Shown piece by piece: positions 5,239 through 5,329 of a stretch of DNA of 5,329 nucleotides. Source of the stretch: Candidatus Nitrosomarinus sp. (lineage in GTDB: Archaea; Thermoproteota; Nitrososphaeria; Nitrososphaerales; Nitrosopumilaceae); NCBI GenBank assembly GCA_003702465.1, contig REGF01000015.1:1-5329 (forward strand). Direction: 5' to 3'. The number at the start of each line of letters is the position of its first letter. Position 1 is the first letter of the stretch. Position numbers and translations under genes: made by a program. The notes beneath the pieces were generated by a model. The model ran no database searches, had not been told where the DNA came from, and saw only the letters and a program-made list of their open reading frames with translations.

Positions 5239-5329
5239 ATGGAATTAAATTCAAAATTTGATGCAAAGGCAATAGAATCAGAAATTAAAGAATATACAAA
5301 ATCCATAGATGTTGAAAAACTGATTTTTG
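5239..5329 (+). CDS. ileS: N-terminus of a probable class I aminoacyl-tRNA synthetase, likely isoleucyl-tRNA synthetase (partial)
   Basis: The frame opens with an ATG and runs off the right edge after 30 codons. The encoded start, MELNSKFDAKAIESEIKEY and on to DVEKLIF, has the pattern of the N-terminal extension of IleS/ValS-type enzymes: a KFD-x-x-x-IE helix leading to a short linker before the substrate strand. The HIGH and KMSKS motifs lie outside the window, so amino-acid specificity is not shown. I favour IleS from resemblance to archaeal IleS starts. ValS or an unrelated charged N-terminal helix remain possible. The start is supported by the TATA-like box at 5208-5215 at leaderless spacing. 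Confidence 0.5.
   Translation, partial: MELNSKFDAKAIESEIKEYTKSIDVEKLIF

Noticed and set aside
1..5329. Defence island, mobile element or CRISPR array
   Set aside because: No repeats, integrase, transposase, toxin-antitoxin or Cas-like proteins are visible. The nuclease is of the housekeeping RNA-processing type, and base composition looks uniform.

Overview
The window looks like a piece of an AT-rich, gene-dense archaeal chromosome, most probably from an ammonia-oxidising thaumarchaeon (Nitrososphaerota, Nitrosopumilus-like). This is an inference. It rests on the low GC, the archaeal-type stand-alone metallo-beta-lactamase nuclease, TATA-like boxes about 23-30 bases ahead of start codons with almost no 5' leader and no Shine-Dalgarno sequence, frequent TTG starts, and folate-type purine enzymes of thaumarchaeal character. 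No rRNA, tRNA, CRISPR array, insertion sequence or repeat is visible, and no stretch over 300 bases lacks a gene; the largest gaps are about 70-90 bases.

Layout, left to right: (1) the end of a short membrane-anchored protein on + (to 127); (2) a minus-strand metallo-beta-lactamase/beta-CASP-type nuclease of the mRNA 3'-end-processing family (136-1164); (3) purN on + (1175-1792), divergent from the nuclease; (4) a minus-strand pair, an ABM-fold protein (2111-2407) followed by a small cupin (1789-2118), overlapping by 8 bases; (5) folD on + (2480-3352) followed, with overlap, by a 5-formyltetrahydrofolate cyclo-ligase (3327-3899); (6) purD on - (3890-5152); (7) the first 30 codons of a probable class I aminoacyl-tRNA synthetase, likely ileS, on + (from 5239).

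Four genes form one metabolic unit although they lie in separate transcription units. PurD makes glycinamide ribonucleotide (GAR). PurN formylates it with 10-formyl-THF. FolD makes 10-formyl-THF from 5,10-methylene-THF. The cyclo-ligase returns 5-formyl-THF to the active pool as 5,10-methenyl-THF. This is step 2, step 3 and the one-carbon supply of de novo purine synthesis. The ABM/cupin pair between them has no assigned function and is the least explained part of the window.

The region is mostly ordinary housekeeping and I see no convincing new defence or mobile system. The points worth a second look are the run of TTG starts on apparently leaderless mRNAs, the tail-to-tail gene overlaps, one AT-rich box that could serve both purN and the nuclease, and the overlapping ABM/cupin pair with altered active-site positions.
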